Part shown: positions 25,201-38,609 of the stretch, in pieces
How the letters are laid out: each line of letters starts with the position of its first letter
Position numbering within the stretch: position 1 is the first letter of the stretch
Assembly (NCBI GenBank): GCA_036571765.1
Contig: BROE01000004.1
Span: forward strand, 767,016-831,015
From: Plecoglossus altivelis
Taxonomy: Eukaryota > Chordata > Actinopteri > Osmeriformes > Plecoglossidae
Direction of reading: 5' to 3'
DNA length: 64,000 bases
Notes under the pieces: model-generated
What the model saw: the letters and a program-made list of their open reading frames with translations, nothing else
The model's database searches: none
What the model was told of the DNA's origin: nothing
Program-made: the position numbers and the translations under genes

Positions 25201-28200
25201 AAAGAAAAACAAAACATTCTTCTTTAAAGAAAGGACACTTTTTCCTGATACATCTCGAAAACAAAAGCAAAAAAAATAATAAATAAAATCTAATACCAAT
25301 CTCACATTGATATGAAGCTCCACCAAATCCTGTTGTTTTTCCTTTCAGAAAACCTTTTGACCACTTGAGTAAGATTTCAGCTTGGAAATCAAGGGTGTGG
25401 TTGGCTGATCCAACAGCTTTAAATCTGTCTTCCTCTCCTCCAAATACTCCACTGACGCACAAGCCAAAGATGTTTAGACCCATGGCCAACACGTCTCTAG
25501 TAACCGAATTCTCCTCACACAAAAGGGTGATTGTGCAACCGTTGAGGATGCAATCACAAGGGACACCTGGAGTCCCTTCATGCAGAAAAGCACCGCAAAA
25601 AAAACTACAAAAAACATGCTCAAATAAAGCCATACTCCACCTGACAGAAAACCTCATGATTTAATTGAGGCTAATCTATCTGAACTGAACACACAATCGA
25701 CAAGGCCACAACCTATGTGACTCAGAGAAAACCACTGGGGCTTTTTAAACCAATGTGGTAAAACAGTAGCACACTGTTCTAATATAACTGTGGATACATT
25801 CTATGTGAGAATTGAGTGTCACGCTCTGTAAGAGAGTGGTGTTTGTGTGTGTGTGTGTGTCTTTGTTCACCGAGAATCAGAGCACACCAGAATCACTCTC
25901 TCATCCCTCCAAGCATGCTATTCTTTAATGGTCACTCATCTGTAGATTTTCCTTTTGTGAAACATTTACCCTCTTTTGACACTGTCTCCATGATGTTTTT
26001 ATTCCCCTGAAAGTTTCCAAGAAGCCCTAACCATGGCCTTACCATTCTTTCCAGGAAGGCTCCGACTGAAGCCATTTGTTGCCTGTCACATACGATATGT
26101 GGAGGGCTTGGGAACATAACATTCAGGGACCTCAGGAGACCTTTCCAAAGCACTCAACAATGCCTAACCAGCATACCAAGATACGTATGTACATATACCC
26201 TGTAGCAAGAGAGGGTAGTGGTGTGTGTGTGTGTGTGTGTTCTACATTCCACATTGTATAGGCATCACACAAGTGACCCTCTGAAGTCCAAAGGGCTCAC
26301 AATTAGCTTCAGATGGAGAACAAGTTAAAGAGGTCTGGGGGGTACTGTCAGGGAAAGAACAGTCCCATTGAGATCAACCTTTTAATCCCTGATTCAATGA
26401 GCCCCGATCATCTATGGGGCCTGGTTCCCATTGGTCGGTTCTGCTCTGATGGGCGGAGCTGTCGCTCCAGCACCAGGATGGAACCCAGGCGAGGTGAACG
26501 GTGCAACGAAGAAGTTCCAGCCACCTGAAGAATGTCCTTCCGCCCATCAAAGTGAATTAAAAGCATGGCGGAGCATTAATGCATCCAGCCTGCCCAAGGT
26601 GCTGTCGCATCTTATCTACCAAGGGATGCCTGAGGTGGGAGTGGTTTGGCTGGCATCTACCAGGCTTTCTGAGATTCGACATCTCAAATCCTTGAGACTG
26701 TATTCATCTTTCAAACAACTGCCGGGGCGTCCATTCATGACTCAGGCCCTATCCAGTCAACGACCCCAAGAAAAACAGTTGTTTTCACCAAGGGATTTAA
26801 AAGGTCATTCATAGTATTACATGGCTAGTTACCGTATCAGTGTTGGGTGTGTAGTTAACAGGAAGAATGATAAGACCATTACTATGCTTCCGTGGGGCTG
26901 AGACTGGGAAATTCATGCCGTCAACGACAGCAGGTCCCAACGGGCCAATCAGCTTCATGGTGCTCCGGAGACTAATTCCAGGCTCCTTCCAGACTCGGAG
27001 CTTAATTGGTACAAGATGTATCAATCACTCTCCTCGTCCTCACGCTGACAATCCAACCATGAACCTCAGAGGCAGGGTGTTTACTGGGGCAGCTGCCACG
27101 GTAGAGTGAGATTTGTCTGTTCCAGGGTGGGTCATGGATGCCAGACAGCCTGCGAAGCACATGAAGTTCAGCCGCAGAGATGTGTGGTAGACGTAGGCTC
27201 ACTGGTTTAACCAGTTAGCCAACAGACCTGGCTTACAGAGGTGCATCTGTGGCCCACATCTCTACAGCCCTTGACTGCCAATGCATTCAATGCTGCTCAT
27301 CTGCTAACTCCCACGCAGAGCATCACAGCCATGGACCAACTGCCGTCAATATGGCTCGCTACGAGGACAGAAATAAACATGCTCACACTCATCAAATCAG
27401 ACCGTGAAAGTCATCTAAACTGGGGGTTGGAGGGAGTGATTCTGATTGACCTGAAACCTCACGTGTTTGTTTCGAAAGGAACATTCCGGTTTCATCCAAA
27501 GTCAGAGCGGACAAACGCATGTAGAAGTTCGGATGACGTGTTCCGAATGATGACTTTGAGATGGAACGAAATTCTGTCTTCTGTCTCCTTGATAAGGCTA
27601 CACAAATGAAGTCATCAGCTCCATGTACGATCCATGAATTGTATAAACCATGGTAGAAAACCACCCTGAAACGTGTGACATTGGCAGACTTAACACATGG
27701 ATGACATTTTCTACATGGAAACATCTAATGATGATGAAGGGCTGGATGGACCTGGCTCTCTGGAGATCCAACCTTCATTGAATTAAACGAGACTGGAAAC
27801 TCGAGTCTTAGACAACAGATTAGTCCCAGACATCTCTTAGGTATCTACAGAGGCCAGGGTGAACAGAACTGAACAAGTCTGGTGTGGTCTCATTAAAGAG
27901 TTTATTCCTCCAGCACACAGCCCTTTGGCAATTTGACAGAGGAGGGAAAACAGTATTAGCAGCATGCCTGACACTTCACCTTCAGCTCATTAAAATCTGT
28001 GTACTTGGAGATGAGTTGAGTCACCAGGCCAAGACTGAAAGGTTATCTTCCAACCTCTTGCAGTCTCTTTTCCACATAAGTCTCCTGTGTAAGAGATGAA
28101 ATTCGTATGGTAGAGAGGGTGTCATTTCAGGGGAAATCGTGAGACGTTCTTATGGCTGCAACGGCCATTTTCTTTTAAACTGTCAGCTCCAAATCTATCA

Positions 28201-31200
28201 GACAGGCAAATATTTTAAGACAAGAATTGTTATGGGTGTACTTATGTTCTACTCATGATGTCTATATTTTATACGCTACTTAGTATTTCAGATGATACTA
28301 GCTGAGCAACTCGCAAAGATAGAGACAACTAAAGCAAAGTAGGCTATTGAGCTAACTACCTACAGCAGTAGCTGGCTACTGCAATCTGGTACCTAACCTT
28401 TCAAAACCTTTTCTCCCTCACTTACAGGTAGATTTTTTAGGAACATCTTTTCCCCCCACCAACACCACAGTGTAAGCTTTTTCCGAAATTGCCATCTCAG
28501 CAAACTTCAAATTATGTTTACTATGTGTCCTACAGTTACATTCCAGTGACACCGTTAAGGTTGACGGTTAATCATGTCTGCTCAGTATGTTTCAATCTAC
28601 TGACTTAGGAAAGACGATTTATGAGTCTCCTCGTCTCCAAACCACGTGTTAGAAGCGCCTTCAGGACATCTGTTGACAGGTTTAATGTGGGATTCAGCAA
28701 TAAAAGCTGTCGGTTCGCTTTGAAAAGGCAGGCCTGACAGCTACGGCATCCCTTCATAGTTGAGAAGAGGTCAAGGGTTTATTAGCATCATTGCATACAT
28801 GCGATAGTTTGAATATGGTTCCCACAGCGTAACGTCGTACATAAGCGATTTTAATCATCCCAATTGAATATTTTCTGATAAAAACTATGCGACAAACGGT
28901 TTAGTATGACTTCAAAATGTACGAATGAGGAGGCAAACAAGCACCATTAGCACGCTAGTAACAGTGCTACGAGTATTATCGTTGCCAGGAAGCTAACTAA
29001 AGCTAGCTAGTCAGCTATCGTTACAGGAAAATAACGCTGTGGGGACTGTCGGAAATATTTCAGAACTCACGCATCTATTGTTTAAAAATCAGAGTCAAGA
29101 AGCAGATTCACAAGTAGGTCACTTGAGAAACTTGAGGAAAACTGAAGGAGAGGAAATTGCAACTTGCAGAGTCTTGAATGTATCCCTGGTCCTAAGTTAG
29201 TAGACAAGTCTGTTGTTTATACCTGATGTCTTCCTTCTTTGTTATGTTTCTCTCCTTGAATCAATACATGGCATCTGCAGGAAAACCTGGTCTGGGAAAT
29301 TAAACCTTACGGAGGGGAAATCTCTGAGTTCAGTCTCTACAGTAGACTCATTCCTTTCCTCCAGTGCCTGCTGCAATAGAGGATTCTGTTTAATCTTTGC
29401 TGGGTCTTGTATTCATTATTTATGTTATCAACAGGCTTGCTGCTAAAGCTATTCATGGACTTGGTTTCAGGGTAACCCCTGTCCAAGACTCATTAAATCG
29501 TGTCAGATGAACCAGAAATAACTGTATAGGGTTCTTTATCATATGATCTGTATTGAGACTGTTAGACAGTATGTAACATAGGTGCAAACCATGACAAGGT
29601 TTAATCACATCCCGCAGTATTGGAGCCTCTCTGTGCCCAGCTTGCTGAATTCTCATTATAATCTCTCTCGCAAACATGAGCTGGTCCTTTGGAGTGAGTC
29701 GTTGGTGCTTTAACCCCTTCAGCAGGCTCCTCTTGTTCTGTTCAATACAGTCAGGCAAGTGCTCCAGAGGTATCAGATGTGGCATCTGTGCAATTTGTGG
29801 TCCATTAGGAGTCATCCGTCGTGCTTCTCAAGTGGTCTAAAGCCCCCCATCATCGAGCTTTGCTGGAGCTGAATCTTCAGAAGGAGAAATTCTCCAGAAC
29901 CTTCCTAGAGTTAGCCACCTGAAACGCACCACCAATAAAGAACGGCATCTGATGCTAACGAAGAAGGGAAGAAAGGGACTGTGTTCAGATAGATTAAAGG
30001 GATCAGTGTGGGTGTGTGTGGGGGGGGACCTATGGCTGTTAATGAATAAACTTCTGCAGGCTAGGACGGATCTTAAATGATGACACAATGCAATACAATG
30101 GTGAACCTGCTCTGCTGAATGTACTTTCCAAATAGACCCATCCATCAGACAGCGTATGCTACAAAGAGCTGCATGACAAGCCAAACAGAAAGCGATGTAA
30201 ACGAGCACAAGACAAGCTCTCCAAGCTCTTAACCTTAACTCTCTAATGAGGAATAAGCTCGCCGCTCTGAGCTCAGCTACTTTCCTCTAAGCTGTCTAAG
30301 ACGACCAGAAAATCCACCTGGGGGTGTGACCTTGCTGGCTGGATAGCTGGCACTGTTTACATTTCTGTGATGCGATTCATAATCTGCCTCTTCACCTTAT
30401 TACTAGGCATCCAGTACAACTAGTATTCTGATGCGACAGCTACAAACGACAGCTACAAACGACAGCTACAAACTCCCCCCTCATAATTCACAGGCTCCAC
30501 TGATCCTGGGTCTGTGCCGACTGCATAGGTGAGCTGGGATGATCCGGACATGTGCAGATCAAAATGGCAGACTTGACGTGGTCTGTTAAGCATGGTAGCC
30601 TAGACGTTAGCTGGCCAACACATGAGACTACCGACTCGGTAGTCGGCGCTGGCCTGCCACCATTGCTAACGCTCTACTTACGTTTCTGGAATCCATATTT
30701 AGAGTCCTCTGTTCTCTATCACAAGCCCCAGAGGACCGAGACACCTCAGAGAACACACAACCTCAATGGGCACCTTGTAGTTTCATGTTTTGCAAGTGAC
30801 AACAAAGTCCTGCACGCAAAGACTACGTTAACCAACTCCCTGACAGGAAATCTATTTCGACAACGTAGTTACAGGAACACAACTCATTTGCATTATCTTG
30901 CTGTACTGACGTGTACTCATTTCATTAACGATTGAGATATTGAATTATCATTTACTTTACGACTCCGCACGGCACGCTAATATTAGTTATGACTGGTCCT
31001 CAGATTTAAGCACACTCAACTCAGTTTTTACCATCGGCACATTCTTATACATTTCAAGCAAGTTACATTAAGTCTTCAGTCTCTTATCCGACTCCATACA
31101 GTGTAACATATTAAAAGGGGGAACGACCCAATATAGTGGCCTTGTCTGTGGGTGGTTACTATGGTGATACAAATGACGGTAAAGGTCGTGTTGACTGTGA

Positions 31201-31635
31201 AAGGGGGAGGAGTCTGGGGGGACATGTTGCTTTTACTTTCTTACTGTCTGCAGAGCTGCTCGTTAGCTGTGTCTGGGAAGCTGGCAAGGCTAACAGGTCA
31301 ACGTTCATCCTGCTTCTCTGTCATTGACACACATTCCCTGTAACTGCGCTCGTGTGTTTTTGACAGCGTTACAGTCGAGCTATTCCTGCCACCGAGCGAA
31401 CGCACATTTCTGGGATCAAAAGGGCTCGTTGCCCTCTTCTACGACTGCACCGACGGTAACTCAGTTACTGTGAAGACAGCATGATGTCTGGTCTCCAGGG
31501 CTGCTGTCAGTGTGATGGGTTGCAGTAACTAGGGGTTGAAGGCTGAGTGGCTGAAATGATTGCTGCTGTTATGAAAACAACAGGTGCATCGTGGCTATGC
31601 TGAGACTCAGGGCTGCTATTCAGCCAATCACTCCT
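22300..31635. other. 9.3-kb gene desert
   Basis: No exon that I can support. It holds short simple repeats (C/A-rich at 22920-22955, G runs at 23040-23070 and 23350-23372, GT runs near 25843-25860 and 26219-26240, a 13-bp CGACAGCTACAAA triplication at 30434-30472). An unassigned, protein-like open frame at 29453-29815 (-) is discussed as a finding. The corresponding human interval 5' of MARCKS is also gene-poor, so regulatory elements rather than exons are the more likely content. Confidence 0.4.
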
Positions 31636-31639
31636 CTCT

Positions 31640-31970
31640 CTCCCCCCCTCCTCTCTCTCTCTCTCTATCACCCAAAACAACTCTCTAAGGCTACTTTGTT
31701 GCCAGCTGACTTGCTGCCAGAGACATACCCTCTTCTTCTTCTATCGCTCTCTTTCGCTCACTCTCTTCCTCTTTCTATCTCCCCCTCTCCCTCGCTTGCT
31801 TCCTTTCTCTGTCTCACTCTATCTTCTCTGTTCCTCTTTTTCTCTCCCCCCCCTCTCTCTTTCTTCCTTTCTCTCTCTCACTCTATCTTCTCTTTTCCTT
31901 TTTCAGTCTCTCTCTCTCTCTCCTACTCTCGTTATCTTCCTCTTTCTCTGCTTCCCTCTCTCGCCTCTCC
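31640..31970 (+). repeat. CT-rich microsatellite
   Basis: Pyrimidine-rich TCTCTCTC/TTCCT DNA. The long Ser/Leu-rich + frame across it is an artefact. Confidence 0.9.
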
Positions 31971-31979
31971 CAGTCGGGT

Positions 31980-32660
31980 CTCCAAAGAGCTAAGCGACAT
32001 CGGCCTGATCGATAGAGCCTCTCCGCCCGCCCACCTGCCCACCCACCTGTACCTTCTCTTCTCCATCTCTCTAATGCCGACACTGAGCTGGAGACAGAGG
32101 CTGAGGCCCTGGTCACCCAGGGAAGTAGGGGTCATGACCCCCAACACATGCCCCTTCAGCCTGGCTGAAGACAGTGTAGCCTGTCTAGCTTGGTGGTAAA
32201 GACAAGTGACAGAGGAAATGAAAGGTCACACTGAGGTTTCAGCGAAAGAGGAGGAGGTTTAAACAACAAGTGTTTACTGAACTGATGTGGTGTATTGCAT
32301 TGTTGGTTTGTACCGTACAATCTTTTTGACCATTAAAGTATTTAGTCAATTGTTCGGTATTACGAGTATAGATGATCAATATTTGGTGGAGATTGTGGAG
32401 CTTTCCTTTATCAACAACAGAACTGTGCTACAAATGCATTCGAACATGACAGCTGACAACATTAAACCCAAACTCCAAAGTATCTACTGTCACTTCCTGT
32501 TTGTGGTTAAAGAGGAACCCTTCTCTGACTGTCTGTACGTGTTTGTTTTCAGGGGAAAGGCACTCCAGACAAGCTTAAAAAGATAACAGCAGTGCCAACG
32601 TTATCTAAAGCCCAGTTGCCAGGGGTAAGATTTGCACATTCGTAGATTCAAAACATCCTA
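31980..32660. other. Gene-free stretch
   Basis: No supported exon and no repeat recognised. Confidence 0.4.
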
Positions 32661-32663
32661 ATA

Positions 32664-32803
32664 CGTGTACCATTCACCGCATCACTGTGTACCATTCATC
32701 GCATCACTGTGTACCATTCACCGCATCACTGTGTACCATTCACCGCATCACTGTGTACCATTCACCGCATCACTGTGTACCATTCACCGCATCACTGTGT
32801 ACT
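32664..32803 (+). repeat. 22-bp minisatellite, about 6 copies
   Basis: Near-perfect copies of GTACCATTCACCGCATCACTGT in tandem; one copy has TCATCGC in place of TCACCGC. Confidence 0.95.
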
Positions 32804-33358
32804 TGATTGGAAAAAAGAGAAGGTCTGATTAAATGAACAGTTCATATTACATTGGAGGGCTTTATAATGCTATTTTTTGGGTTTCAGTCACCATGTTTAG
32901 ACCAGGGCACTTAGACAGCATAGTAGAATGACTCACCAAATATACCCACCCTGGAGAATAAGCCACTATTATGGGGAGTCTGATTTCATTGATGACACAT
33001 TCATGCCAGATAAGGACTTGAATCAATACCCCTTTAACTGGGACAGGATTACAAACACTTACACTCGCCATTGAGAGTTCTGCTGTTTCTCTTATCTGAA
33101 AAATCTGAACTCTGGCTTGGACAACTCACTCGCGCAAGCCTGCTGCCAAAAATGGACTTCGCCATGGGACTAGAGTGCTTACTGTCGAGTGCACCATGTG
33201 ACTCCATTTGGATCACTTCCTGGTAAAATGAGCAAAAACAGCCAACCTTATGAACACCGTAGGGGTCCCAGTCAATACAGCATTACATCAACTAAAAGCA
33301 ATCGCTAGTTCATCAACATCATCACAAGAGAAAAGTCAATCAATCAACCATTCTTGTG
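32804..33358. other. Gene-free stretch
   Basis: No supported exon and no repeat recognised. Confidence 0.4.
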
Positions 33359-33359
33359 G

Positions 33360-34232
33360 AAAGAGAGGGGGAAAGATGTGAGGAGTGAGGGAGAGAGGAG
33401 TATGTAGAGGAGAGGGGGAGAGAGGTGTGTGAGAGAGAGTTCTTGAGGAAAGAGAGGAGAGTGTGAGAGAGAGGGGGAGAGAGAGCGTGTGAGAAAGAGA
33501 GAGAGAGTATGTGAGAGAGGGGGAGAGAGAGAAAAGAGAGGAGAAAGGAGAGAGAGTTATTGAGAGAGAGGGGACAGAGAGAGAAGAGATATAGAGAGGC
33601 GAGAGAGATGTGAGAGAGGGGAGAGAGGTGTGTGAGAGAGAAGGGAGAGAGAGAGAAAAGAAAGAGAGAGTATGTGAGAGAGAGGGGGAGAGAGAGAGAG
33701 AAAGAAAGAGAGAGTATGTGAGACAGGGGGAGAGAGAGTATGTGAGAGAGGGGGAGAGAAGAGAGCGTGTGTGAGAGAGGGGGAGAGAGCATGTGTGAGA
33801 GAGGGGGGGAGATGCATGCATAGGTGGAGAGAGGGGAGAAGAGAGCGAGAGAAAAGAGACTGTATGAATGTGAATGTAGGGCAGAGAGTGTGGGAGAGGA
33901 GAGGGAGAAGAAAGGAGAAAGAGAAAGAGTGAGAGAAAGAGAGAGAGAGAGAAAGAAAGAGAGTATGTGAGAGAGGGAACGAGAGAGTGTTTGTGTGAGA
34001 GAGACAGAGAGAGTGAGAGAGAGACAGTGTGTTTGTGTGAGAGAGAGATAAAGAGAGAGAGAATGTGTTTGCGTGTGAGAGAGAAAGAGAGAGAGAGACA
34101 ATGTGTTTGTGTTTGAGAGAAAGAGAGAGAGAGACAGTGTGTTTGTGAGAGAGAAAGAGAGACAGTGTGTTTGTGTGAGAGAGAGAAAGAGAGAATATTT
34201 TTGTGTGTGAGAGGGAAAGAGAGAGAGAGACA

Positions 34233-34297
<65 letters not shown>

Positions 34298-34345
34298 TGT
34301 GTTTGTGTGTGAGAGAGAGAGAGAGAGAAAGAGAGAGACACACCC
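33360..34345 (+). repeat. 1-kb GAGA / GTGTGTTTGTGTGTGAGA satellite
   Basis: Purine-rich DNA. The left half is (GAGAGAGGGGGA)n with GTATGTGAGAGA units; the right half is a regular GTGTGTTTGTGTGTGAGAGAGAAAGAGAGAGA unit of about 38-50 bp. The long Ser/Leu frames on the minus strand, up to 421 codons, are artefacts. Confidence 0.95.
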
Positions 34346-34491
34346 AGAGACCCCTTCAGGACGTCCTCTAATGACATCAATGTGTGGTCGTTTTGGTCTG
34401 ACGAGTCGACAGGTTCACAGTGACGCTGGAATGCCTTGTAGTCAAGATGACCAGGAAGGGAGCATTCAGAGCCACCATGCTGTTCCTTCTC

Positions 34492-34516
34492 CCCCCCCCC
34501 CCCCCCCCCCCCCCCC
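34492..34516 (+). repeat. Poly-C run
   Basis: An uninterrupted C tract of about 25 bases, prone to length error. Confidence 0.9.
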
Positions 34517-34519
34517 TTT

Positions 34520-36300
34520 AAAACCCACGCTTCAAACACCAGCCCCAGACGCCACACGCAACAAACGGCCTGTTTACGCAGGCCGCAGGTCAAAACACCC
34601 TCCACACGTGTTTAGCATTAATTGGAAGAAACCGGCCGACGGGACGATCAAAGGAGAGGGGCTAGGATGGGTAAATAGTCCCAAGACCCTGGGTTACTGC
34701 TGGGGGCCCTAAAGGCGGGGCCGAACCTCGGGGTCCCTGAGGGCGGAGATGGACTCTGAAGCGGGTGTGCACAGGAGGACACTTCCAGAGGCTGTGACCT
34801 GACTAAATGATGATGGAGATACTCGTATCATGTTCAAACGGTCGCCAGCATGAGAGCCACTCGTACTTTCACAAACACACAACAGGCCGCTCCAACAGGC
34901 CACGATCTCTGCCCAGGGCTCCGACACAACAAGGTCCCCATGGCTGGTCTACTCTCCATGTGAGGCTGAACAAGAGACCTGACAACAGGATGAAAATACA
35001 GGAAGAAACTGTTCTTCACCGCGTGGAACCGATAGGAAAGAGAAAGCGTGGTTGTCTAACGCTAAAGTCATCAAAATCTACAGTGGCTGGCAGTGTGGCA
35101 TTGACGGATGTCACAAAGACACGCACAGTGCTGGGGCCTCTCTCACAGGGGCTTAGAGGGGACGAGGACAGAGGGACGGGAGCTTGGCACCCGTCGCTCT
35201 GGGCTGCCTGCCGGACAAGCCGTCGCTCTGGGAGACACATGCTGCTTGTGTTCTGGTGCATCTGTCAGCCGGTGGCATTCCTGCGGCTGCTGCATGTGCT
35301 GAGGCAGCGGTCCACACAGACAAAAAGTCCAATCGACACGCCACACAAACAATAGTCTGACACCACCACAACGCCCCCCCCCACCCCCCTCATTCCCCCT
35401 TTCCCCCCGTCCTCTCTCCACTCCTAAGGGACACATACACATCACTTCATCTTTAGTTCGTTTTTAAATGTGTTCTACTTTAAGCTTTCGACATGCTAAC
35501 CAACAATACACGAGCAGGCAGGTGTTTGGAAAGCAGTTATCTGAAAAGTGTTTCTAGCGCAAAACTACAAGATCTGACTGTGTTGTTTGTCATTGCAGAT
35601 TTTCTTTCTACCAATATATTACCTATCCGCTTGTCAATATATGTTAACAGATCCAAATCATTAATATGTAAACATGGAAAAAACCCACTTAAGTCACTCT
35701 TGGGATGACAGGGATATTACAACTCCCTCTGCATTTTCCTACAATGCGGAAAAAATAAAATATTTACATAATCACTTTGCAGGAGAACACATCTTGCATA
35801 ATGGATGGGTATCTGCAGTAATTGAATAGCTTTTTCTCCCAGTACCATGGTTTCACCCACTCACAGATGTGGGCAGACTAGGCAGTGGTGGGCCGAGGGG
35901 AGAGGGAGGGCTGTGTGTGTGTGAGCACGTGCACACAGACAGATCCTGGGGGGTAGAAGCATGCTCTCCACTCACCCGCTGGTCCCTCGCCGCCCCAAAA
36001 AACAAGCCAAACGCAAGCGTCTGAGCTGTCCCCCCCCAGAACACTGAATGTTTTTCCTGAATGCAACAGGGGACTGGGTCAGAGATAAGCTTGCCACTGT
36101 GTTGGACATGAGGGGCAGTTGGGGGGGGGGGCTAGGTTTGCCATCTGTGTCAGTACACAGGCACACACCCGAAACAGAAGGAAATATTCCCTCTTCGCTG
36201 GCAGAGTGGGCGGGGTGGGAGAGCGGAGGAAGAGACAAAGCGGAGAGGGAGCAGGACTCAAGACCAGGGCCAGCTACGGGAGGGGAGACCTGGAATCATT
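34520..36300. other. Gene-free, moderately GC-rich stretch
   Basis: No supported exon. Several overlapping frames on both strands reach 100-180 codons because stops are rare in this base composition. I recognise no protein family in any of them. Confidence 0.4.
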
Positions 36301-36515
36301 CAGCAGAGAGGAGAGGGAGGAGGACCCAGGGAGCAGGACCCAGGGAGCAGGACCCAGGGAGCAGGACCCAGGGAGTAGGACCCAGGGCCAGGCCCAGCAA
36401 GGGGAGGGGAGACCTGGAATCATTCAGCAGAGAAGAGAGGGAGGAGGACCCAGGGCCAGGCCCAGCGAGGGGAGTGGAGACCTGGAATCATTCAGCAGAG
36501 AGGAAGGCTTGCCTC
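36265..36515 (+). repeat. Compound tandem repeat: 15-bp array inside a larger duplication
   Basis: Five copies of a 15-bp unit (GACCCAGGGAGCAG) at about 36325-36390 lie inside a larger unit, containing GGGGAGACCTGGAATCATTC and AGCAGAGAGGAGAGG, that occurs three times (near 36280, 36405 and 36470). The open + frames across it are repeats only. Confidence 0.8.
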
Positions 36516-36519
36516 CGGC

Positions 36520-38190
36520 TCTAAAACACAAAACCTAAGGCTTATGAAACGGAATATTCGATTTCCCAACCTTTTGTGCCAGGACGAGTGTCGGGTTGCC
36601 GTGCCTTTTGTTGGCATAACGACCTGGACAAATCTGAGTTTTGCCACTAAGGTTGAGTGAATCTATTCCCACAAGACACAAAGGCCTCAACTAATGGGAT
36701 TCCCATAATGGCAGTGGGAGAAGCGAAGGCCTAGAGTTTACGGCTGGGCAGATTGAGTTTTAAAGAGGTTCCTTTCACCTCTTGTCACTGTCCTATTCAG
36801 ACATGCTGGCCAAGGCTCCTCCCTCCTGTTTTGTGAGCCAGACGTTCACGTTTCCGTTTCACTCACTTTCTCCTCAGTTTCCGACGAAATTACACAACAT
36901 CGGACGCAGACAAATGTACTCAGGAGTTCGTTAACGCCTGAAGAAATGTTGGGATCAAGGACACTGAACGTTTGCTTAGGCAGAGATGCATGACAAGTCG
37001 ACGCTGCTATATCACGAGGGTAGAGAGAGGTGAAGATCTAGAGGGAGTAAGATTCTGTGTCCTTTAGTGTTTCAAAGATTAGGACTCTGACTCTTAGGGA
37101 TGTTGAAAGCTAACTGGATTTGAATGATCCTTATGGTTGTAAGTTAGGATACACTCTGATCTCTTATCAAGTCAGGGTCTAGGCAGATGCTTTCGTTCGA
37201 TCACTTTTCCTCTCTGAAACCTAGTGATCTAGATTAGGGCTGATCTTAACAGGCCGTTTAAAAGGTCATTAGAAGCAGGCTGTGGGCAATCCGTTATCGC
37301 AGCCACATAAAAAAAAGCTTTGTAAAGAAAATCAGAACAAGAACAGAAATGAAAGGCACGCGTGTGTCTTGCAAATGCACAGTGTTGTTTTCATGCAGAC
37401 TCACACTAAAACACTATGAGGCGTTTCCTCAGAGCTCCCATTTCCTCACACGTCCACACAAACACCGACTGCAAGACACCAAACATGCATCTCTGTGAGG
37501 GCTTGTTCACATGCTGTAGTCTTTAAATACATTTGTAAATAGCATATTTTGACTATGTTAATCTGGCCAGTGGAAGATAAACAGACACAAGAGATTTCAT
37601 TTGACTAAACACCCTCAAGAATGCAGAGTGTCAACAAGAATTCCATTAATAGAATTGAATGAGCCTGGGTAGAACCAGCTGTGTAAATAGTTTCCTGATC
37701 GATATTTAGATTAGTACCGACAAGTTTGGGGAAGAACCTATAGCCGGAACAGTTTTCCACAGACGGATATGGATTTAGGTGTGAGTGAAAGACACTGGTT
37801 CATCTTCCTATTATGTTAGACATGTGATTAATGTGTTACCGCACATCCAAATGAGCGTTAATTGTGTGACTATATGTGACAACATAAACCTCTCCATGCA
37901 CGTCCATGCAATGAGGACAAGCTGAAATAGTGTATCACTGGAATAAGTGTTTGCATAGTGTACGATGAGAGAGCAGATGACTGTGTGATGCACCACAGTC
38001 TTCCAGGAAGCCCACCATGTACCAAGTCCACACTAGCAGTCATCTATCTTGATGTCATCATCCTGTGTAAGAGCGTACCCTGGCTGTATTTGCATAGCAA
38101 ATCTGGGACCTGTTTGAACGTCAACTTCCCCTTTGGGGCAGATGACTTCTAACATGTACAACCTACTAAACCAACACCTGCCACGCCCCG
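36520..38190. other. Gene-free stretch
   Basis: AT-rich unique DNA with no supported exon. Confidence 0.4.
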
Positions 38191-38193
38191 CCA

Positions 38194-38396
38194 CACACAC
38201 ACACGCACACACATGCACACACGCACACACCAGCACACACACACCACACATGCACACACACGCACGCACGCACACACCACACACATGCACACACGCACAC
38301 ACACCACACACAAGCACACACACATGCACACACACGCACACACACCACACACACATGGACGCACACCCACGCACACACCACTCACACCCACACACA
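38194..38396 (+). repeat. CA-rich microsatellite
   Basis: (CA)n interrupted by CATG, CACG and CCACAC units over about 200 bp. Confidence 0.95.
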
Positions 38397-38520
38397 AAGG
38401 GAGGTTGTTAACCCATTGCTTAGCTGAGGGTGATCAGAGCATGACTCACTGTAGAAGAGGGTTGCTAAGTGACTTATTTAACTGTCTGTGGCTTCTGATT
38501 GGGGTTCGTTATGACCCCCC

Positions 38521-38600
38521 CAAACACACACATACACACACATACACACATACACACACATACAGACACACACACACACACACGTACACACACACACGTC
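38521..38600 (+). repeat. CA microsatellite
   Basis: (CA)n with CATACA interruptions. Confidence 0.95.
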
Positions 38601-38609
38601 TTTCTGTCT

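Noticed and set aside
25094..25657. 187-codon minus-strand frame
   Set aside because: Phe/Cys/Leu-rich translation of AT-rich DNA, no recognised domain, no splice or promoter context; most likely chance.
31591..32199. 202-codon + frame
   Set aside because: Two thirds is CT microsatellite; the rest has no recognisable protein.
33336..34605. 335- to 421-codon minus-strand frames
   Set aside because: They lie within a GAGA/GTGTTT satellite and translate to Ser/Leu/His repeats only.
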